Shown: positions 30,507-33,500 of the stretch, one piece after another
Position numbering within the stretch: the first letter of the stretch is position 1
Layout: each line of letters begins with the position of its first letter
DNA from: Tubiluchus corallicola
Lineage: Eukaryota > Priapulida > Priapulimorpha > Priapulimorphida > Tubiluchidae
Assembly (NCBI GenBank): GCA_030141605.1
Contig: JAQGDQ010000092.1
Coordinates: forward strand, 327,501-361,000
Direction: 5' to 3'
DNA: 33,500 nt
Position numbers and translations under genes: made by a program
The notes under the pieces: generated by a model
The model's input: the letters and a program-made list of their open reading frames with translations, nothing else
Told to the model about the DNA's origin: nothing
Database searches by the model: none

Positions 30507-31724
30507 ATGTTTCGATCTGTGAAAATTTGCTCTGTTACATTAGCTGTTTGTCTGACGTTTTCAGTTGTAGTTTTCATACTCTACGCGTTTCCAAAAGTAA
30601 ATTACCCCTCTCATTTGACTGCATTTAAACTCTCATCTGAAGCTCTCACTCCTCCGGAGTCACTTGTTCATGTGGCTCTGACAGCTTGTGGTGATGCTGA
30701 ATCTACTTACGCGGATGATTTTACCGTATTAGTCAAATCAATTTTTCTTGTGTCAACCGAACTCATTCATTACCATATTATAGTTGACAATGACGACATG
30801 GAGCATAATCTCAAACGTCTTCTAGAGGAATTTAGGGACACAAAGTCGAGCAAAGTGAATTTCTACAGACCTTGGTTCCCACCTAGTGAAAATTATACTT
30901 ATTGGCTTCAAAATGGCGATGGAAAAAAGCGATGTGGGCCTGCTTGGTTATTCCTTTCCCAAATCTTGCCAAATGTGAAAAAGATTATTAAGTTTGACAT
31001 AGACACCGTTGTAGTTCGACCTCTAAAGGAATTGTGGCGCCATTTTGATCATATGGCGTCCAATCAGATGATGGGAATCGCATTCGACTTTTCTGGCGAA
31101 CACACGGATCGCATTGTTGAGCTCTTTCACCAACCACATGGCATTTCTCACTTGACTGCTTCTAGTAACACGTTGCTTAACTATCTAAAAGGCGGCAGAA
31201 ACAAAGGTCTTAATACTGGAATTGTCTTGATAGACTTGGAGAAACTACGGCAGACAGACTGGAAGACAGAAATCATAGATATTTACCACTCGACTAGCAA
31301 GTGTTCAACGCACAAATGGACATTTCCAGCCTGCGTGCCAGATCAAAATGCCTGCAACGTTTATTTTCACGAGAATCCATCGAGACTGTACTTACTCCCG
31401 TGCGAATGGAACTATTGGTGGGGTGTGGCCGCTTTCAGAAATTACTGTCAATCGGCTCAAAGGGACGGAATCGGTATACTGCACGGTGCTGCGGGAACGT
31501 TCCATAATCGAAGAACCCACTGGCGGTGTCAGTGGATATTTTCGGGTGTTTACAACATATACAAAAATCTAAAAAGTAATGAAATAAGTGATTTCCTTGT
31601 GCAAAAACTGTGGACATTTCGCCAAGAAAGTGAACGTAACGCAACTGAAAGAAAGGGTGGTTCGAAATGCCTATCTATAGTAGACCAAATGATAAACGGT
31701 TTAAAGTCATTCCGTCATTATTAA
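30507..31724 (+). CDS. GT8 glycosyltransferase, glucoside xylosyltransferase (GXYLT)-like, intronless
   Basis: GXYLT enzymes are type II membrane proteins that add xylose to O-linked glucose on EGF repeats such as those of Notch. The start at 30507 is chosen because a signal anchor follows (KICSVTLAVCLTFSVVVFIL, residues 6-25); the frame is open further upstream, but that part lacks good features. The catalytic region has ALTACGD (58-63), the DXD metal-binding motif FDIDTVVV (163-170), NTGIVLIDLEKLR (236-248), PDQNACNVYFHENPSRLYLL (278-297), PCEWNY (298-303) and GILHG (323-327). These match the GXYLT pattern of DTDI, NSGVML, DQ.LLN...HNP, PC.WNY and ILHG. The length of 405 aa is usual for the family. 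The absence of introns contrasts with the split genes nearby. Sequons NYT (129-131) and NAT (378-380) are present. Specificity within GT8 is inferred. Confidence 0.85.
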   Translation: MFRSVKICSVTLAVCLTFSVVVFILYAFPKVNYPSHLTAFKLSSEALTPPESLVHVALTACGDAESTYADDFTVLVKSIFLVSTELIHYHIIVDNDDMEHNLKRLLEEFRDTKSSKVNFYRPWFPPSENYTYWLQNGDGKKRCGPAWLFLSQILPNVKKIIKFDIDTVVVRPLKELWRHFDHMASNQMMGIAFDFSGEHTDRIVELFHQPHGISHLTASSNTLLNYLKGGRNKGLNTGIVLIDLEKLRQTDWKTEIIDIYHSTSKCSTHKWTFPACVPDQNACNVYFHENPSRLYLLPCEWNYWWGVAAFRNYCQSAQRDGIGILHGAAGTFHNRRTHWRCQWIFSGVYNIYKNLKSNEISDFLVQKLWTFRQESERNATERKGGSKCLSIVDQMINGLKSFRHY

Positions 31725-31836
31725 CGCTCCAAAGGTTGATCAAAAATCAGTTTTTCTAGTTACAAACTTAAATCTTCGAAATATTGATAATAATGCATTA
31801 TAATATAAATGATTTATATCCTTTTCACATGGCAAA

Positions 31837-31842
31837 AATAAA
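31837..31842 (+). terminator. poly(A) signal of the GXYLT-like gene
   Basis: AATAAA lies 113 bases after the stop codon, in AT-rich DNA, the first on this strand after the CDS. Confidence 0.5.
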
Positions 31843-33500
31843 CACAGCTACCCAAAACGTTTTCATAACGTTTTCACAAAACCGTTTTGAAAACAGCCTT
31901 GGAGCGGCTTGATGTCATTCAACATAGGCAAAGTCATGCTGAATTTATTTGTTCGTTAACTTAGTGACTTGATAATGAAATGAATCCATAGAATAATTAA
32001 GCTCACGTGTTGTAATGACAGTCCATAAGTCCAATGTAACATAAGTATGATTGGATATTGTTTTCAGTACAAAGTAGTCGCATGAAGAGTTCTTAAGGAG
32101 CACTACACAGAGGTAAAGCTCACGCGCCTTGTCCAGAGGACTAACCGTTAACTGTTACTCCCGCAGCCGATATATATCATTTACCGTTATTAAAATTAGT
32201 ACACTAATTTTACCCTTTAAGCTCATAACTAAAAATAAGTCTGACATAAGAGCCCCTAAATGTGTTTGTCCACTGATTGGTCAGAGGGCGGAGCCGACTC
32301 TGAGCTCGGTAACCGCTAGTCCTTAAACATTAGATGGCTGTTGCTTGTTAGCAGGATGCATAACTTGACAGCGGACTAGAGTCTTACATGTAATATGAAC
32401 TGCGTTTATAGCGGAAGTATAAACTTGTTTAAAGACAGTAAATCGTTTGATTGTAATTAATGATAATTTAATTTAATTAATTTTAATTTAATTTTATAAA
32501 ATTTCAACAATTTCGTTTTCACTCTATTCCTGCTGTGCATGCGTCTCGTTTGTACAAGTACAACTATTAAAGGCCTCGGACATTTATAATCTTGAGTTAT
32601 TCAAATTCATGTATAAATAACACAGGTTTAGTGCAAGAAATTTTTAAGGAACACTTTACTAATATTTCTGATATACGTTCTCATTACACAAGAGTTGTTT
32701 CCAATGTACATTTTTTGTCGAGAAAATTCACAGAACACATGGTCTTAATAGTTAAAATCGCGTGAAGCAGAATTGTGGAATGCGTTGCCTAGAGAAGCCT
32801 TTGAAAAAGGTTGTTGTATTCTTCTTATAAAAATGCTCTAAACTTCACCAAACAAATATACTTCATTAAAAATACCAATGTTTTAAATAATAAATAAATA
32901 GATTAACAGTTAAAGAAATTTTTTATTAATAATTTTCATGTAATACTATAAATTTAGTCCTCTTGTCCTTGTTATCACAAAAATTATTTGCTCCATTATT
33001 TTGAGGTATTTCTGTTGCTATTTTAATTAAAAGTACATAACATTCATTTAGGCGTATCTAATACGGTTGAAAGCTTTGTTTTGTCATTTATAGATTGTGT
33101 GCTATAATGATTGTTTATTGATACATGCTGTAAATTTGCGTTTGTTGCTAAAATCACAAGCTAACTTTTGTAGGTTTCGTTGAGTTTACATGAATTTAGA
33201 TGTTTGTTACAATTGACTACAGATTGACTACGATTGATTAATAGAACTCAAGGGCCCAAACCTCGAAAGTTACACGCCTCTCCAGTCCTGGCCTAAAATG
33301 TAATAACATTGTGAGGTACTACTGCTACATTTCCAAGGAGTCGTTCAACTCGTTTTGGTTTTGGAGCAAACTATTTATCTGTATTCCACTGGCGAAATTT
33401 TGTTTCTATAATAATTAAAACCACAGATTATAATGTAATATCCATTAGACGCGACCATGGTAGATTAAATATGCTTACTAGCCCACTGATTATGAATGGA
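31843..33500. other. downstream intergenic DNA, no gene seen
   Basis: About 1.65 kb to the window end. Apart from the CCAAT/GC-box cluster near 32274-32300 I see no open frame with coding character, no splice-linked exons and no RNA gene. Confidence 0.5.
32274..32300. promoter_or_regulatory. possible promoter: inverted CCAAT box next to a GC box
   Basis: TGATTGGTCAG (inverted CCAAT, NF-Y type) is followed within a few bases by GGGCGGAGCC (GC box, Sp1/KLF type) in a locally GC-richer island within AT-rich DNA. An ATGGCTG-containing stretch lies about 40 bases downstream. The arrangement is typical of animal housekeeping promoters, but no downstream exon is visible inside the window. Confidence 0.3.

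Overview
The window reads as AT-rich invertebrate animal DNA. Coding blocks are split by short to medium spliceosomal introns, mostly GT-AG, with AATAAA-type poly(A) signals, microsatellites, minisatellites and foldback-like repeats. I cannot place the phylum. There is no bacterial-style gene packing, operon, CRISPR array, rRNA or convincing tRNA.

Layout. (1) 12-2866, plus strand: the last five exons of a gene entering from the left. It encodes a cysteine-rich, probably secreted protein ending in three EB/EGF-like modules, each on its own exon bounded by phase 1 introns. (2) 2867-4910: convergent intergenic or 3' UTR DNA. (3) 4911-24624, minus strand: a complete 16-exon gene that I assembled by matching splice phases at every junction. 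It predicts a protein of about 2255 aa with the architecture of TANGO1/MIA3, the ER-exit-site receptor for bulky secretory cargo. In order: signal peptide, very long acidic lumenal region (3.9 kb single exon), one transmembrane segment, long cytoplasmic coiled coil, proline-rich tail. The usual N-terminal SH3 (MIA-like) domain is not visible, and the tail carries an unusual RS/SP-rich repeat block. (4) 24645-30506: about 5.9 kb intergenic with no gene I can support, but with microsatellites, a hairpin beside a long (TG)n tract and one coding-looking fragment. (5) 30507-31724, plus strand: an intronless GT8 glycosyltransferase of about 405 aa resembling glucoside xylosyltransferases (GXYLT). 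(6) 31843-33500: no gene, but a CCAAT/GC-box cluster that could be a promoter.

Notable structure lies in the TANGO1 introns: a 25-bp minisatellite (15 copies), a long imperfect inverted repeat, a degenerate 38-40 bp tandem array, and a foldback-like element whose arms are made of short tandem units and whose centre holds a retrotransposon-like tail. One intron requires a GC-AG donor. The identified proteins would act in the secretory pathway (TANGO1 at ER exit sites, GXYLT-like probably in the Golgi or ER, the EB protein extracellularly). This is not evidence of functional linkage in an animal genome. I found no clear novel multi-gene system. The most interesting points are the TANGO1 variant architecture and the foldback-like element.
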